Of a stretch of DNA of 64,000 nucleotides, positions 12,311-24,869 are shown in pieces (position 1 is the stretch's first letter; every line of letters starts with the position of its first letter). The notes under the pieces were generated by a model. It ran no database searches. It had not been told where the DNA came from and saw only the letters and a program-made list of their open reading frames with translations. The translations under genes were made by a program, and so were the position numbers. The DNA lies in NCBI GenBank assembly GCA_030765045.1, contig CM060961.1:34275805-34339804 (forward strand), in the 5' to 3' direction. This stretch comes from Tenodera sinensis. Lineage: Eukaryota > Arthropoda > Insecta > Mantodea > Mantidae.

Positions 12311-13006
12311 CAGTGGAAACATGATGGATTCTGGGAAATCATGACTGTAGCCCGTTTGTAAAACATTTGCTCTGTTTTCAATTTGAGCGCCTAGACTCTA
12401 GGCCCTAGATGTTTGTTTAGTCAAGAGAACTCGGCAATGCAAAGAAGCATTACCTGATATTGTCCTATGTACTGTGAAGTTACTTCTCGATCAATCCCTT
12501 GTGGTTTTTGTTGAACCGTTTGTACGGGATTAGTTGCATAAACTATCTTACAGGATTCCCAACCATGATGATGATGAATTAGAATCTGAAGTGCGAACAA
12601 ATCTTTCAACTATTCTATCAACAAGAACGCATTGTGATGTATCAATATTGTTTACTTGAACTTATTCTCAATTTATTTTCCCTAGATGTTTGTCTGTGTA
12701 TCCTTCTGACCAACATGCACGAGTCGATTTAATATTTTCTAACGAACTATGAATTCTAGATTTCGTCAAAAGATTGGTACCAGAGCTTTCTGTATACATT
12801 TAAACAAGGCTCTCTGAGCACCACGTGCCCAGCGCTGATTCAAACTGACCCTCCATAGTGTTACAGCAAAACTTAAAATACTAAAATATGCAATTCTTGG
12901 CTTATCAGCTTGAAATTTTATAAGCAATTGGCCATGTTTTCTACGAATAATCACAAATTTGGAGCCTCTAAATTAAACCAATTTTTTTTTAAGGTTGCGG
13001 GTTATT
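12311..13006. other. Unassigned interval
   Basis: No gene supported. Two 62-codon minus frames (12421-12609 and 12766-12954) show no known motif. Confidence 0.4.
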
Positions 13007-13846
13007 ACTTTCTCCACTACGTATAGTAAAGTAGAGGAAGTATTGTATTTCACCCAAAAATTCGATGTCGAGATTTCACCGGAAATATATGTTTTGAGGG
13101 CTCCTGAATCCAAAAATGCATTTATAGAAAAAGGTCCGCGCGTGTGTGTGTGTGTGTGTCTGACTGCTTGTGGACAGCATAACTCAAAAATAAAAAGTCG
13201 GTTAAAAATCATAGTTGTTATTTAGCTTTAATATGTTTTTCAGGGATGCGACACGAATATGTTGAACAAAATAGCCCCACCCTAAACTACCCTTTACATG
13301 GAAAATTTGTCGAAATGTTTGATTTTCTTGAAAATGGCTCTAACGATTTTGGTTAAAATGCCATATATTTAGGATATTTGTATGACGAATGAAATGTATA
13401 TTTTGAATAATTCTGTCTGTAGTCGTATGTACTCTGGATGACTTTTGAATAACTCGTAAACCGTAAGAGATAGAAAAAATCTTACTGTACAGAAATGTAG
13501 ATCTCGCTAAAAACGCACAATTTAGGTGTGAAGTGAACCATGTGGAGATATTCTTTGTTATTTTTCTCAGTTTCGGAAAACTTAAAACTTTCCTGAAATG
13601 GAACATGGTTGTTCACTTTTTTATTTGTTAAGCGTGCAGAAAGAACATAATCTCAAAGCTTTAAAAGATGTAACTGTCGCTCACAGCCTACTGTATTCTC
13701 ATATTCCCCTTGCACCTACAAGGAAATAAGAAATAAGATAATTTGTACAAATGTTTATCTCAGCTAACCCGAAGATATAGGAATAAGAGTTTTTAAGAAT
13801 GGTTGGTACAAGAGTAGAGAAAGTCATGTGAGTGTAACACATCAGA
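13007..13846 (+). mobile_element. T5H copy 6, full length
   Basis: Starts ACTTTCTCCACTACG and ends CATCAGA plus T6. The 5' hairpin here has a longer loop (acgtatagta). The left flank is 'ggttatt', without a clean T run. The short TG core is at about 13138-13160. Confidence 0.85.
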
Positions 13847-13854
13847 TTTTTTCT

Positions 13855-13990
13855 GTGGTAATGTTGTTATTACTGGTTATTACAGTCCCAAGGTATTTGA
13901 ATTGTGTAGAGATTTCCAATTTATATTTTTTTAGATATCTTCCTCTTCAATTACCGCAGGTGTATGATTTATGGCATTTAAATGCTTAGT
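13855..13990 (-). pseudogene. Reverse transcriptase fragment
   Basis: The minus strand encodes K-L-E-I-S-T-Q-F-K-Y-L-G-T-V-I-T-S-N-N-N. This matches the 'FKYLGT.it.nn' motif downstream of the RT active site in insect non-LTR elements. It ends at the 3' edge of T5H copy 6. Confidence 0.6.
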
Positions 13991-14099
13991 AACCTTAAAA
14001 TAACTTCATTATTTACTAATGTTTTATCAGTATTTTCATTATACATTTTTACTCAATAATAATCTATATATTCTGCTGGAGTTTTAAAACTATGATATT

Positions 14100-14624
14100 T
14101 TTTGTTTGTTTCAGGTAAGTAGCAGAATGTACAGCAACAACAGAAATTAAAGCAGGATCAATGGAATTTCTTGGTATTTGCTTCAGGTTAGTTACATGAA
14201 AGCTTTCCTTTAGATAATACATGGGCTAATTTCCAAGAATGACAAAAGTTATATTCGAGTTGCATACCACTTTCTGTACACCCTTACCATTGTTCGTAAA
14301 ATTAAATTATAGACACTATACGGTATAGAGCATACACTAGCGTAATACGACCTACATGAGCTCTCTTACGACTGGCACCCCTTAGGAAATGGGTTGAAAT
14401 AAAGAAACCACAGGAGGCTACAGGTCACAGAGACGTGTGAAAGACATGTCCCAACTCTCAATTGTGATGTTATGGCTAAGGTAATTTAATATTTCAAGCA
14501 ATGAACGACCCATTCAACCAAACAGCCCTCTGGCAAACTTAATACAACAGAGGTCATATTCTGTTTTGATGCTGAATCTGAAAAAAGGAAAATCTGAAGT
14601 CGTAAATGGACCCCAATGAAATCA
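14100..14624. other. Unassigned interval
   Basis: AT-rich. It may contain more of the retrotransposon whose C-terminus follows, but no frame could be supported. Confidence 0.35.
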
Positions 14625-14775
14625 AGATTAAGGGGTTGTCCCAAAAATAAATGCTTAGATGATGTACTTGATGATATTAAGGACATAAAAATAAAAAACT
14701 TGGCATGTTTGCGTACAAAATAGAAAAGTCTGGAAACAAATTGTTGAGAAGGCCAAAACTTTTGTAGTGCCTTAA
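14625..14775 (+). pseudogene. C-terminus of a non-LTR RT ORF
   Basis: One frame encodes R-L-R-G-C-P-K-N-K-C-L-D-D-V-L-D-D-I-K-D-I-K-I-K-N. After a +1 shift the frame reads W-H-V-C-V-Q-N-R-K-V-W-K-Q-I-V-E-K-A-K-T and ends V-V-P-stop at 14773-14775. This is the classic '..GRP..rW.dDv..Dl....W...aqdR..W...v..akt' end of insect non-LTR polyproteins. The frameshift and internal stop show that it is dead. Confidence 0.75.
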
Positions 14776-15970
14776 TAAGAAGCATTAAATGTGGATCGTA
14801 TAATTATATTACATTTTAAGAGTTAAGTTTATTTTCTAATCAATATGAATACGCTTTCCTTTGAACGAGCATGCTATATATATCACCAAATCGAGCATAC
14901 CTGAAAGTTAAAAAGGAAATATACAGTTTCCCCACAAACAAATCGCAATGTTTACTATATGATGTCTTTCGTATGGTCGTAACTGCATGGCAAAACGCCT
15001 GTGAGCTACACTAAACGTTTTGCTTCACACGTCAATGGGCGACCCACTGGTCTAGATCATGTGAGATCATTGACCTTGCAGAAAGCATTCGAGCCCAGTT
15101 CCAATACAGCGTTTATTACGGTGTTGTCATTTGTTCCACCGAGTCTGCGTCATGCGTTTGCGAAGGTACTAGCCAACCTGACAACATGCTACTCTTAACA
15201 AGTAAAAGTCCGCAAATGAAGAAAATTTTAATGTATTATTGTTCATTACTCTGTCCTCAATTACCAATACAAATATCTGAACTTACACCCTATAGGAATA
15301 TATTGTGATATTCTTATATATATAGATATAAACGCTATAGATGGAGAAAGTGTTGTGAATGTTGCATAGAAACAGTATTCATGTTACCTTGAAGATTCAG
15401 TTTGATATTGCAGTATTTCTTACGTTGTTTAGCGAGTAGGACAGGCTTGTAAACATGGTACGGTGCTATGAAAACGCTTGACATAAAACATCTGCAACGA
15501 TAACAGAACTCCGTTTTCCTCTGTCGAGATGCGGGCACATTTCCTGTTCCTTTGTAGGGGAAGAGGGTGACCCTGTGGGGAGAATCCGGCAACCATGTTG
15601 TCGCAAATTATTTTAAATTTTATCTGCCAGCTCTTGCCCATTCTGCCAGTGTTTACAAACTGGGCCCAGAATTGCATTTGAGAATCTCAAAACATATCCA
15701 GGGGAGATAATTTGGAAGGTAGGGACGAGGCAAGCAGGAAACCTGCCGTGGGACCGTATTTCCAGATAAATTGATTTATACCCCAGTCATGCGACGACGG
15801 TTTCTCTCAGGAAAAGGATGCCCGGGAAACAACAGCAGAGGGAATTTCTAGCATTGCCTGGTTGAAGGGTTATGGGCGAGATTCAGCCATGATCTCTATG
15901 TCGTAGATCTTCCGATGTTCGCCACAGAATGTTGCAATCAAATAATTCTTGACCTTCCAAACTTCTAATA
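14776..15970. other. Unassigned interval, about 1.2 kb
   Basis: 15000-15900 is less AT-rich than its surroundings. Short frames (15001-15198 plus; 15335-15677 minus) have no recognised domain. No repeat match was found elsewhere in the window. Confidence 0.4.
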
Positions 15971-15972
15971 AA

Positions 15973-16122
15973 CAGGGCCCGGATGTTTGTGTTTCTTTTT
16001 TCCATGGAAAATATAAGCGAAGCACAATTTTAACAATGGTGATCAAAATTATGCAATTCTCATAGGTCATATAAAGCCATATTTTGGCCTTTTTAACATT
16101 TCTTGTCATTTCCTACCGCCTT
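15973..16122 (+). mobile_element. hAT-like element end (R2), unfilled paralogue
   Basis: CAGGGCCCGGATGTTTG end followed by CTTTTTTCCATGGAAAA and 'caatggtgatcaaaatta'. It is homologous to the sequence flanking T5H copy 1 but has no insertion in its T6 run (15996-16001). It is cut on the right by T5H copy 7. Confidence 0.65.
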
Positions 16123-16124
16123 TC

Positions 16125-16283
16125 ACTTTCTCTGCTACGTAGAGGCAGTATTGTATTCCACCCAAAAATTCGATGTCGAGATTTCACCGGAAATATGTTT
16201 AGAGGCCACCTGAATTAAAAAAAAAAATAAAGATAAAAAAAAAACATCTTTAGAAAAAGGTCTGTCTGACTGTGTGTATGTGC

Positions 16284-16336
<53 letters not shown>

Positions 16337-17027
16337 TGCATGTCAGTTTGTGAACAACATAACTCAAAAACGAAAAGTCGGTTAAAAACCAAAGTTGGTA
16401 TTTAAGGTTAATGTTTTTCAAGGATGCGACACGAAGATTTAGAAGAAAATAGTCGCACCCTAAACTACCCTTTACATGGGAAAGTTTTCGAAAATTTTGA
16501 AAATAGCTCTAATGATTTTGATTAAAATGTCATGTGTTTAAGATATTTGTATGACAAATGTAATGTATATTTTGAATTTCCTGGCTATAGCCCCTGTAGT
16601 CGTATTTACTCTCGACGACTTTGGCATAACTGGCAAACTGTTAGAGGTAGACAAATTCTTAATATACAAAAAATGTACATCTCACTAAAACACACAATTT
16701 ATGTCTGAATAAATTTTCTTGTAGTGTGAACCATTTCGGAGATATTTCTAGTTATGTGTGCGAGTTTCGGAAAACTTAAAAGCTTTTGTGAAATGGAACA
16801 TCGTTGTTCATTTTTGTATAAGTTAAGTATGCAAAGAGAACGGAATCTCTAAGTTTTAAACGATTTTACTATATTCTAATATTTCCGTTGCACCTACCAG
16901 GTAATAAGGATTAAGATAATTTGTACAAACATTTATCTCAACTAACACGAAGAACATATAGGAATAAGAGTCTGTAAGATTGGTTAGTACAAGAGTAGAG
17001 AAAGTCATGTGAGTGCAACACATCAGA
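16125..17027 (+). mobile_element. T5H copy 7, full length
   Basis: Starts ACTTTCTCTGCTACG and ends CATCAGA plus T7. The TG core is expanded at 16281-16335. The left flank is 'cgcctttc' rather than a clean T run. Confidence 0.85.
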
Positions 17028-17058
17028 TTTTTTTAGATTGATCTGTAAAAGAAATACC

Positions 17059-17059
<1 letters not shown>

Positions 17060-17101
<42 letters not shown>
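17060..17101. repeat. T homopolymer, about 42 nt
   Basis: Uninterrupted poly-T shortly after T5H copy 7. Confidence 0.95.
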
Positions 17102-17102
<1 letters not shown>

Positions 17103-18410
17103 TTTGCTGCATATTGACATAATGCTCACACTATCCACTACCCTTAAACGTTAAGTTATTGTCGGAAGTCGCAGTACTTTGTTATGAAGTATTTATACTC
17201 ATTTCTCCACTCGTAATAAGCAATTTTCCATAGCTAAAATATGAACACCAACAATAAGCAATATTTTCCTATCATTTCACTCTGCCCCTATAACCCCTAA
17301 TACACAATTCATCGTCATCGTTTATGAACTAGCTGAATTGATATACAGTCATCATCACCATGCATTAACTGAGGTTGAAAGCTTGCTTTAATTTTAGTGA
17401 CACTTTAAATGCATCTACTTTGATGTATCCTACCAACTGTTTTGTATTCATTTACAGTCATCAATGCAAAAGAATATTAATGCGAGGGTAAATTAAAGTC
17501 ATGGCAGATTAGATTATCAAAGTCAGAGATTGAAAAAGTTCTTCTTTCAGTTCATGTAAAATTAAAAAGCGCCTAGCCTGCATAAATACGATGTAAATAT
17601 AAACAGCAACACAGATATTGCAGCAGGAGTTTTTGTCATATTTTGCATAAAGTATATGCGATGTTGCTACGTGATTTTATAAGCACATTTAGGAGGCAAT
17701 AATATATTCTTGTATCAGAAAAAAATAGGTCTATACCTATGTAGTGTTGAAATGTGTCCTTACCGGTGAAAAAAAAAATATTTATACCATGTTATTCGAA
17801 ATAAGCAACTATTTTTGCCCAACTATGTATTTGTGCTGCAAATTCTAAGCTAGGGAGTAACATATGTTTAAAAGTACAGTATATCCTGGTCGTATACAGA
17901 CCGTTAGGCGAATAAGTGCAGATAATTTCACTGGTGATTCAGAACAGTGCAGTGAACGATATTACATTAATATTTGCTAACTTGTAATTTTACTTATTAA
18001 GAATAGTATAGTTTACAAATCGGTTAATAGCTATACATAGGTGAGCGGATCACAAAAGACGTAATAGTCTTGCGATAACAAATGGTGTACCGGAATCCTG
18101 GGCTGGTAGGTCGAGGATAGTACATATGACCGAAGTTATTCATCACACGGCGCAGTTTTCAGGTAGCAAACTTTTTGATTGGTTTGTCGAAAAACGGTTT
18201 GACGAATAGAAAAACAAGTACAGAAGGAATTGGATACATACTAAAGGCATTGTAACCCCCTCCCCTTCCACCCCCCCCCCCCCCCCGTCTGATACTCAGG
18301 CAAGATAATGTGAAACATCGACAGAACATAAGATTCTAAACTTTCAGTACACCACTTGCTAAATTAACCATTCAAGAACGCAACATACAAATGAAGGGGC
18401 CTTTTAGAGT
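17102..18410. other. Unassigned interval, about 1.3 kb
   Basis: AT-rich. It contains a C homopolymer at about 18271-18286. No gene or repeat family recognised. Confidence 0.4.
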
Positions 18411-18500
18411 AACCCCTCCGATGCAATGGTTATGTCTTCTGACTTTAGCTCTCGACTAAAAGGTCGTTATTTTCCAGTTCGAGTCTCGTTCACCACTTTC
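18411..18500 (+). repeat. tRNA-like SINE head (weak)
   Basis: 'cctccgatgcaatggttatg' resembles a box-A arm, and 'ccagttcgagtctcgttc' about 50 nt later resembles box B. No cloverleaf could be confirmed. Confidence 0.4.
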
Positions 18501-19677
18501 TTCTCTCTTTTCTTTGAGTAGAACAGTAATCCATATTTTAAGTCCATGTTTCGATGTTCGTGCTTTTATTTCAACATGTCAGTACCATTAATTACAATCC
18601 TTGCCACCAAACAGTTGAATCCTGCGTAATAAATTCATATGCTGTAACTCAAACTGGAAAGAGGTGTAAAGAGTGCAAAAGTATAAAAAACAAACACATC
18701 AAACTTTTTATGCCAGTTTTATGGGAGTTGCTCGAAGTGGCATTGCTCAATCCCGACACAAGTTTTCCTTTATCCCACAATCAATATAGATTTTAAAAAG
18801 TCAAATTTATTAAACACTCTCTCGCCTTGCTGTTGAATACAAGTCTCGACTTCTTACCAGTTTTAAGAAAGCTTATATCTAGGTTTCGAAACTTTATACA
18901 GCTATCGTGAAATGAGGTAGTTGCAAGTTGCAGAGCGTGACATCATTGCACGAGTACAGTGACAACACAAAACACAACTAGACTCACTGCGCACAGTGCA
19001 CAGTACTCCACACAGAATAAAATGCCTCCTTTAATAACAATGATAAGTAAAGGCCTTAAAAGTAGTTTTAAAAATGTTGTATGGTTTCATCTGCGCTGAT
19101 CTGTGACAGAGGTAGACGGCAGCAAGCCCCGAGGACGCGTACAGGCAAAACACAGCCAGTTCGGAGTCTTTTGGATCACCCGTTACATTACACTTGGTTT
19201 TCGTTGCAGGACTATATTATATTTCATATTAAAATTCATGTTACGTGCAGAATATTAAAATTATTTTACATCTTCTACATCTGTATCGGCAACAGGAGGG
19301 AAAAGGTTTAGTTGGAGAAACGTTTTGAGCTGTGTGTAGTGAAGCAAACAGTGACGTAATTAGAGGTCACGGAGTGGGTTGTCTAGAACATGTCTTACAT
19401 AAAGATCAGCTCTCGTTACGGGAAACAAAATAAACCAGGAGTAGAGGAAACCGCAAAACGAACAAATAACTTGACAAAGGACTAGCAAATATACGGCAAA
19501 CTAATTTCACCTCTATTTGTTCAATTATGCATACTGAATCCCGAGGCTTAAATTTAATGAGAATTGCAGTTCGTAGTCGACAAATCCTGCGATTAATATC
19601 GAAGGATGCACTTTTCACTCTTACAATGTGTATCTTAGGAATAATGGTTTTAAGACTTGAAAGATTCAGTTTTTATT
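18501..19677. other. Unassigned interval, about 1.2 kb
   Basis: Short frames at 18554-18796, 19081-19311 and 19406-19724 lack recognisable motifs. No support for a gene. Confidence 0.35.
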
Positions 19678-19900
19678 ACTTTCTCTTCTACGTAAAGCAG
19701 AGAAACTATTGTATTTCACCCTAAAATTCGATGTCGAGATTTTACCGAAAATATATTTTGAGTCCCCCGGAATAAAAAAAAAAAAACATTTTTAGAAAAA
19801 GATCCGCGCGTGTGTGTGTGTCTCTGTGTGTGTGTATGTGTGTGTATGTGTGTGTGTCTCTCTGTGTGTATGTGTGTGTGTGTATGTGTGTATGTGTGTA

Positions 19901-19978
<78 letters not shown>

Positions 19979-20429
19979 TGACTCAGTATAACTCAAAAAC
20001 GAAAAATCGGTTAAAAACCAAAGTCGGTATTTAAGTTTTAATATCTTTCAAGCATGGAACACGAAGAATTGGAAGAAAATTTATCCACCCTGAACTACCC
20101 TTATATGGAAAATTTTTCGAATATTTTGACTTTCTCAAAAATCATTAAAATGATTAAAATGCCATATGTTTGAGACATTTTTATGGCAAATGAAGTGTAT
20201 ATCTCGAATTTTCTGACTATAGCCCATGAAGTCCTATCTATTCTTGATGACTTTTGCATAACTGGTCAACCGTAAGATAGACCAAATCTTATTATACAAA
20301 AATATAGATCTTGCTAACACATAGTATTTATGTTAAATTAATGTTTTGTAGAATAAACCATTTCGGAGATATTCCTTAATTTGTGTGAGTTTTGGGGAAC
20401 TTTCATACAAAAGATCGTGACTCATTTTT
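19678..20429 (+). mobile_element. T5H copy 8, left part (split by copy 9)
   Basis: Begins ACTTTCTCTTCTACG and runs to 'gatcgtgactcattttt', the point corresponding to 'ttcatttttttatatg' in other copies. It continues at 21318 after copy 9. The core carries mixed (TG)n and (TA)n at 19810-19975. Confidence 0.85.
19810..19976. repeat. (TG)n(TA)n compound microsatellite
   Basis: Interrupted TG tract followed by about 26 TA units at the fixed core site of T5H copy 8. Confidence 0.9.
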
Positions 20430-21317
20430 ACTTTCTCTGCTGGTAAGTAGGGGAAGTATTGTATTCCACCCAAAAATTCGCTGTCGAGATTTCACCGGAA
20501 AAATATGTTTTGAGGCCCCCTGAATCCAAAAAAAAGCATTTTTAGGAAAAGGTCCGTGTGTGTGTCTGTGTGTGTCAGTCTGTGTGTCAGTCTGTGTGTC
20601 AGTCTGTGTGTCTGTCAGTCTGTGGACAGCATAACTCAAAAACGAAAAGTTAGTTAAAAACCAAAGTTGGTATTTAAGTTTAACGAGTTTCAAGTATGCG
20701 ACACGAAGATTTTGAAGAAAATAGCCCCAAGCTAAACTACCTTTTACATGGAAAATTTTTCGAAAATTTTGATTTTTTTGAAAATGGCTGTAACGAATTT
20801 TGATTAAAATGTCACATGTTTGAGATATTTGTATGACAAATGTAATGTATATCTTGAATTTTCTGGGTATAGCCCCTGTAGTCGTATTTACTCTGGACGA
20901 CTTTTGCATAACTGATAAACCGTTAGAGATGGACCAAATTATGCTATACAAAAATGTAGATCTTGCTAAAATACACAATTTATGTCTCAATAAATTTTCT
21001 TGTAGGGTGAACCATTTCGGAGATATTCTTTCGTTGTGTGTGTGAGTTTCGGAAAACTTAGAACTTTCGTGAAATGGATCATCGCTGTTCATTTTTTTAT
21101 ATGTCAAGTGTGCAAAGACAACAGAATCTCAAACATTTGACTATCGCACAAAGCCTACTGTATTCTAACATTCCCTTTGCACCAACAAGGAAATAAGCAA
21201 TAAGATAATTTGTACAAATGTTTGTCTGAGCTAACAACAAAGAAGATATAGGAATAAGAGTTTGTAAGAATGGTTAGTACAAGAGTAGAGAAAGTCATGT
21301 GAGTGCAACACATCAGA
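20430..21317 (+). mobile_element. T5H copy 9, full length, nested in copy 8
   Basis: Starts ACTTTCTCTGCTGGTAAG and ends CATCAGA. T5 lies on the left (20425-20429) and T7 on the right (21318-21324). It is inserted in the internal T run of copy 8. A 234-codon minus frame across it (20403-21107) is a repeat translation without a domain. Confidence 0.9.
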
Positions 21318-21537
21318 TTTTTTTATATGTTAGCCTTGCAAAGAAAACGGAATCTCAAACCTTTAAAAGATTTTACTATGGCAAAGTCTACTGTATTCTC
21401 ATATTCTCCTTGCACGTACAGCTTCATAAACAATAAAATAATTTCTGTAAATGTTTATCTCAACTAACACGAAGAAAATATAGGAATAAGAGATTGTAAG
21501 AATGGTTAGTACAAGAGTCATGTCAGTGCAACACAGA
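21318..21537 (+). mobile_element. T5H copy 8, right part
   Basis: Resumes 'tttatatgttagccttgcaa' and runs to 'gtgcaacacaga' followed by about 14 T. The terminal inverted repeat is partly deleted (acaagagtcatgtc). Confidence 0.85.
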
Positions 21538-21649
21538 TTTTTTTTTTTTTCCGTACTACTATTGTAGTAAGCAAAGGATATGCTGATTTCCATTAGAAAT
21601 TCAAGACATTAAGTTCATCGGAAATATACAGGGTGTGAGGGGTATGAGT

Positions 21650-21775
21650 GGTCTGTCCAGTACATAGGTTCCTGTGCTCCCCGACAGGCGTGTGAACCTA
21701 AGCACTAGCCTATAAGGCCTAGCGGGTGTAAGTCCTACATAAGGGGAGGATAATCAAGTAAAGAAAAAAGACTCG
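21650..21775 (+). mobile_element. SINE A copy 3, 3' part
   Basis: Begins near 'gtctgtccagtacatagg' and ends 'gtaaagaaaaaag'. It shares 'gctccccgacaggcg' and 'gtaagtcctacataagggg' with the other copies. Confidence 0.7.
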
Positions 21776-21787
21776 GTATAGGAGATA

Positions 21788-22235
21788 AAAGTCTGATTTG
21801 TTGCATTCACATGGCTTTCTCTGCTTACTCTTCTACAGATGTAACTAACAGCTGTAGCTTGAGAGACAGGGATGAAATTCCAAGTTCTTTGCATGACTTT
21901 TAGAAAAAAGGAATAATTACCTAACACTTGAAATAAGTATACATTGCAAGATTGAATCCCATTAGAAAGAATACCTCCGAAAAGGTTATTGCCACAAAAA
22001 AAAATTATTTGAAAAGTTGTGCACTTTAATAAGGTCTACATTTTATGTGCAATAAGATTTTGTCTATATCTTATGACTTATCAATCATACAAAAAGTAAA
22101 TCAGAAAGACGTCTTCAGGAACTATTTCTAGGAAATTCTGCATATAGGTATATTTTATATTTTTTTATGCAAATATCTTAAAGTGTAGATTGGTTTGGAT
22201 GATTTCCTTGAAATCCCTCACTTTATTCTGAACTA
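21788..22235 (-). mobile_element. T5H copy 27, old with deletions
   Basis: Minus-strand 3' end (TCTGATTTGTTGCATTCACATGG) at 21788, then scattered matches through the 'gattttgtctatatcttatg' block. It lacks the 5' end. Confidence 0.5.
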
Positions 22236-23279
22236 GTATTTCACTGTTCTTTGTGCCATTTTTCTGCTGTTCCCACTCTCGTTGTTCACCTTTTGCCACT
22301 ATTTGGTGAATTTTCTTGCTGATCCCTGCGTTATTTTGGAAAAATGTGTCTTACATCTAAATTTTCCCTTGTTCTAGCACTTACCGCATCCTTAGAAGCA
22401 GGTTTTAAGTTTACCCGAAGTTGAAGAATGCACGAACTTGAAAACTGCAGTCGCAAAAATGTGACAATAATCCGCCACAGAAACAAACGATATAGGCTGC
22501 AAATGCAACCTTTCAATAGTCCGTAACAGTATGTAACAGAAACAAATGGCATGATGCTTTCCTCTCAGCTAGTAGAGCTCATTTCTGTTAATCAGTTAAA
22601 TTGTTTTACTTTTCTTGCATGCACCTCGTTTTGTTACTGACTGTACGTAGTGTGCTATAAGCAAGTCCTAAGTGATTTTGCGTTGAGTACCATTTCCTTT
22701 TTAATATCTCATGGCTAATTGAAAGCAACTGAGAACTGAAAGTCAAAACCGCTGTTCAACAGTAAACACCAGATACCGAAAATGTTTGTTTACTTTTCGT
22801 TTGTTGCTACGACATTGTCGCACCCAAAGCCGCCCGCTCAGGTTGGGCCTTTATCAACAGAGATAAGAAAAATACCTCTCGAGTTCCTTTTACGATAACA
22901 TATGCCTTATGCTCATATTTATGTAACGCTGAGCTATATCTCAGTGAAATTTAATATTTATTAGGGCGAATTACGTATACATGCATTAGGTTTAAGTAAG
23001 ATTTTATTAACACGTTTCTAAATTACGTATTTCAGGGACCTACAACAATTTACGTATAAATGCGAATTACGTAAAACTGGGTTACTTACAAAGCAGGTTC
23101 AGCTCTATATAGAATGTAATGTAAAATATGCAAATCAATATTGACAGTTGACTAGTGTGGGTATTATATGGATCCATGGCTGAAAAAGTTAATTTAAAAA
23201 AAGAATAAATAAGTTTCTTTTAAGAGATTACTGTTGGCTTCAATTCAATTCATTATACACAACAAACCACACACAACAG
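22236..23279. other. Unassigned interval, about 1 kb
   Basis: No gene supported. The 73-codon minus frame at 22331-22552 has no recognised motif. Confidence 0.4.
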
Positions 23280-23294
23280 ACACACACAACACAC

Positions 23295-23381
23295 ACCATC
23301 ACCACCACCACCGCCGCCGCCGCCGCCGCCGCCACCGCCGCCACCGCCACCACCACCACCATCACCGCCGCCACCACCACA
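23295..23381. repeat. (CAC)n(CCG)n trinucleotide tract
   Basis: Compound CAC/CCG/CAT array. Open frames across it give His/Arg, Ala/Val or Gly runs on both strands and are artefacts. Confidence 0.95.
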
Positions 23382-23399
23382 CTTACATATACATACATA

Positions 23400-24865
23400 C
23401 GCATACAAACTACCCATCCACGCATGTATAAACACAAACGCACTCAAAACGAGTAAAAAGTAAATTATATTTTTGAGTTTAAGATACATATGTATCCTTG
23501 AATAGGGTTTTATTAGTTATAGAGTTTATAGGTAACGAAGTAGCGTTTAAATGTTGCTTGCCCATGAAGCTCGAACACGTGACTTGTGCCCCTTACTCTC
23601 TGCAACCCTCGCCACCCTACCACAGATCGGTTTGTATACCAGAAGACTTGCAGAGAGTTCGTGTAATATCTTGCTTCTGTTTCCCCTGGTCTGTTCGGTT
23701 TTGCTTTGGGGAACATTCTACCGGAATTAGCTTCACCTCCAAGAATTCTTGCAACTTCTCTCCCCTAGGCCCACTCTAACGTAATTAACGGAGAGGAATG
23801 ACCACAGTATACGGCACCAAATTAGCTGGGCACCCTCTATAAGCCGCTTTTCCTTCCCTGCGAGCATTGCCAAAGGGAGATCCTGTGTTTAACCCTCCCC
23901 TCAGTTGCGTGAATGGCAACTATTTCCAAGCTGTGGAATATAATCGGATGGTGAATATCTTTGAGATTACAAGTTAGGTTCCTCGTCTCCCAACAGGTGA
24001 TTCCTCTTAGTTCAGGAGCATCAGCAGTCAAGCGAGGAGTGAATCGCCTTCCACTGTATCGCGGAATACAGGCTCCGGTCCGTGCCTTCCTTGCAGTAAT
24101 CCTCTCACTTTTACTTTGTGGTAATCTTTCATAATATTCTGTAATCCTGCTTTTATAACTCGCTCTTTCACAACTCAGGGAACATTAAAAACCCATTAAT
24201 TTAGAAACTGTTCAACACACCAGGACAGAAGTTACACAGTTCTAACTTCGCCGATTCACTTTTGTTCCTTAGGTTGTATATGAAGGAAAAAAACTTTAGA
24301 GATTAGGTAAAACCTTTTGGTGTGCTACGTTCATATGATTTTCCCTGTTCACAATGTTTAGGAGCAATTCCCAGTTACCGTTTTACAGGTGTTTCGTAAG
24401 GAGTGAGGCATAACTACTGATCTATGGACAGTTGCAATACGCTGCTAGAAGTGTCACGCAGTGATGAGGACAAGGAAATGGGACGGAGGGGGAGGGGGGA
24501 GGATAGGTACACCTGGCATGGTAAAACAGCCAGGTTTTCATTGTCCCTAGATTTATCCCGAAATTCTTAAGGCCTATTATGGAAAATGTAAGTGTTGCAT
24601 GAAACAAGCAGCATTTATTGAGTTATACGAGTCTGTGTTATTAACTTAGTGCTTGGAATTACAAAAAACGTTCAAGTTTCATACTACACGTAAGAGTCAA
24701 TTTTTTAATCTGATGATATTGGAAATTCTCTGTGTTTCATCTAAAAAAATTGAAACAGCAAATATAAACTTGTAAAGAATATAAATTTATCAAAATTCCA
24801 ACAAATAATAAATGCCTGGGAGATGGTTAACAACACATGGAGTTTAATATAAAGTGTGAGGCAGT
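23400..24865. other. Unassigned interval, about 1.5 kb
   Basis: Mixed composition, with a G-rich patch near 24480-24505. Frames at 23498-23779, 23837-24031 and 24422-24607 have no recognised domain. 23560-24000 could be an old retroelement, but no motif supports it. Confidence 0.35.
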
Positions 24866-24869
24866 ATTT

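Noticed and set aside
20403..21107. 234-codon minus-strand open frame
   Set aside because: It lies within T5H copy 9 and is not kept open in the other copies. It shows no domain and includes a Thr-Asp-Thr-Gln run from the TG core.
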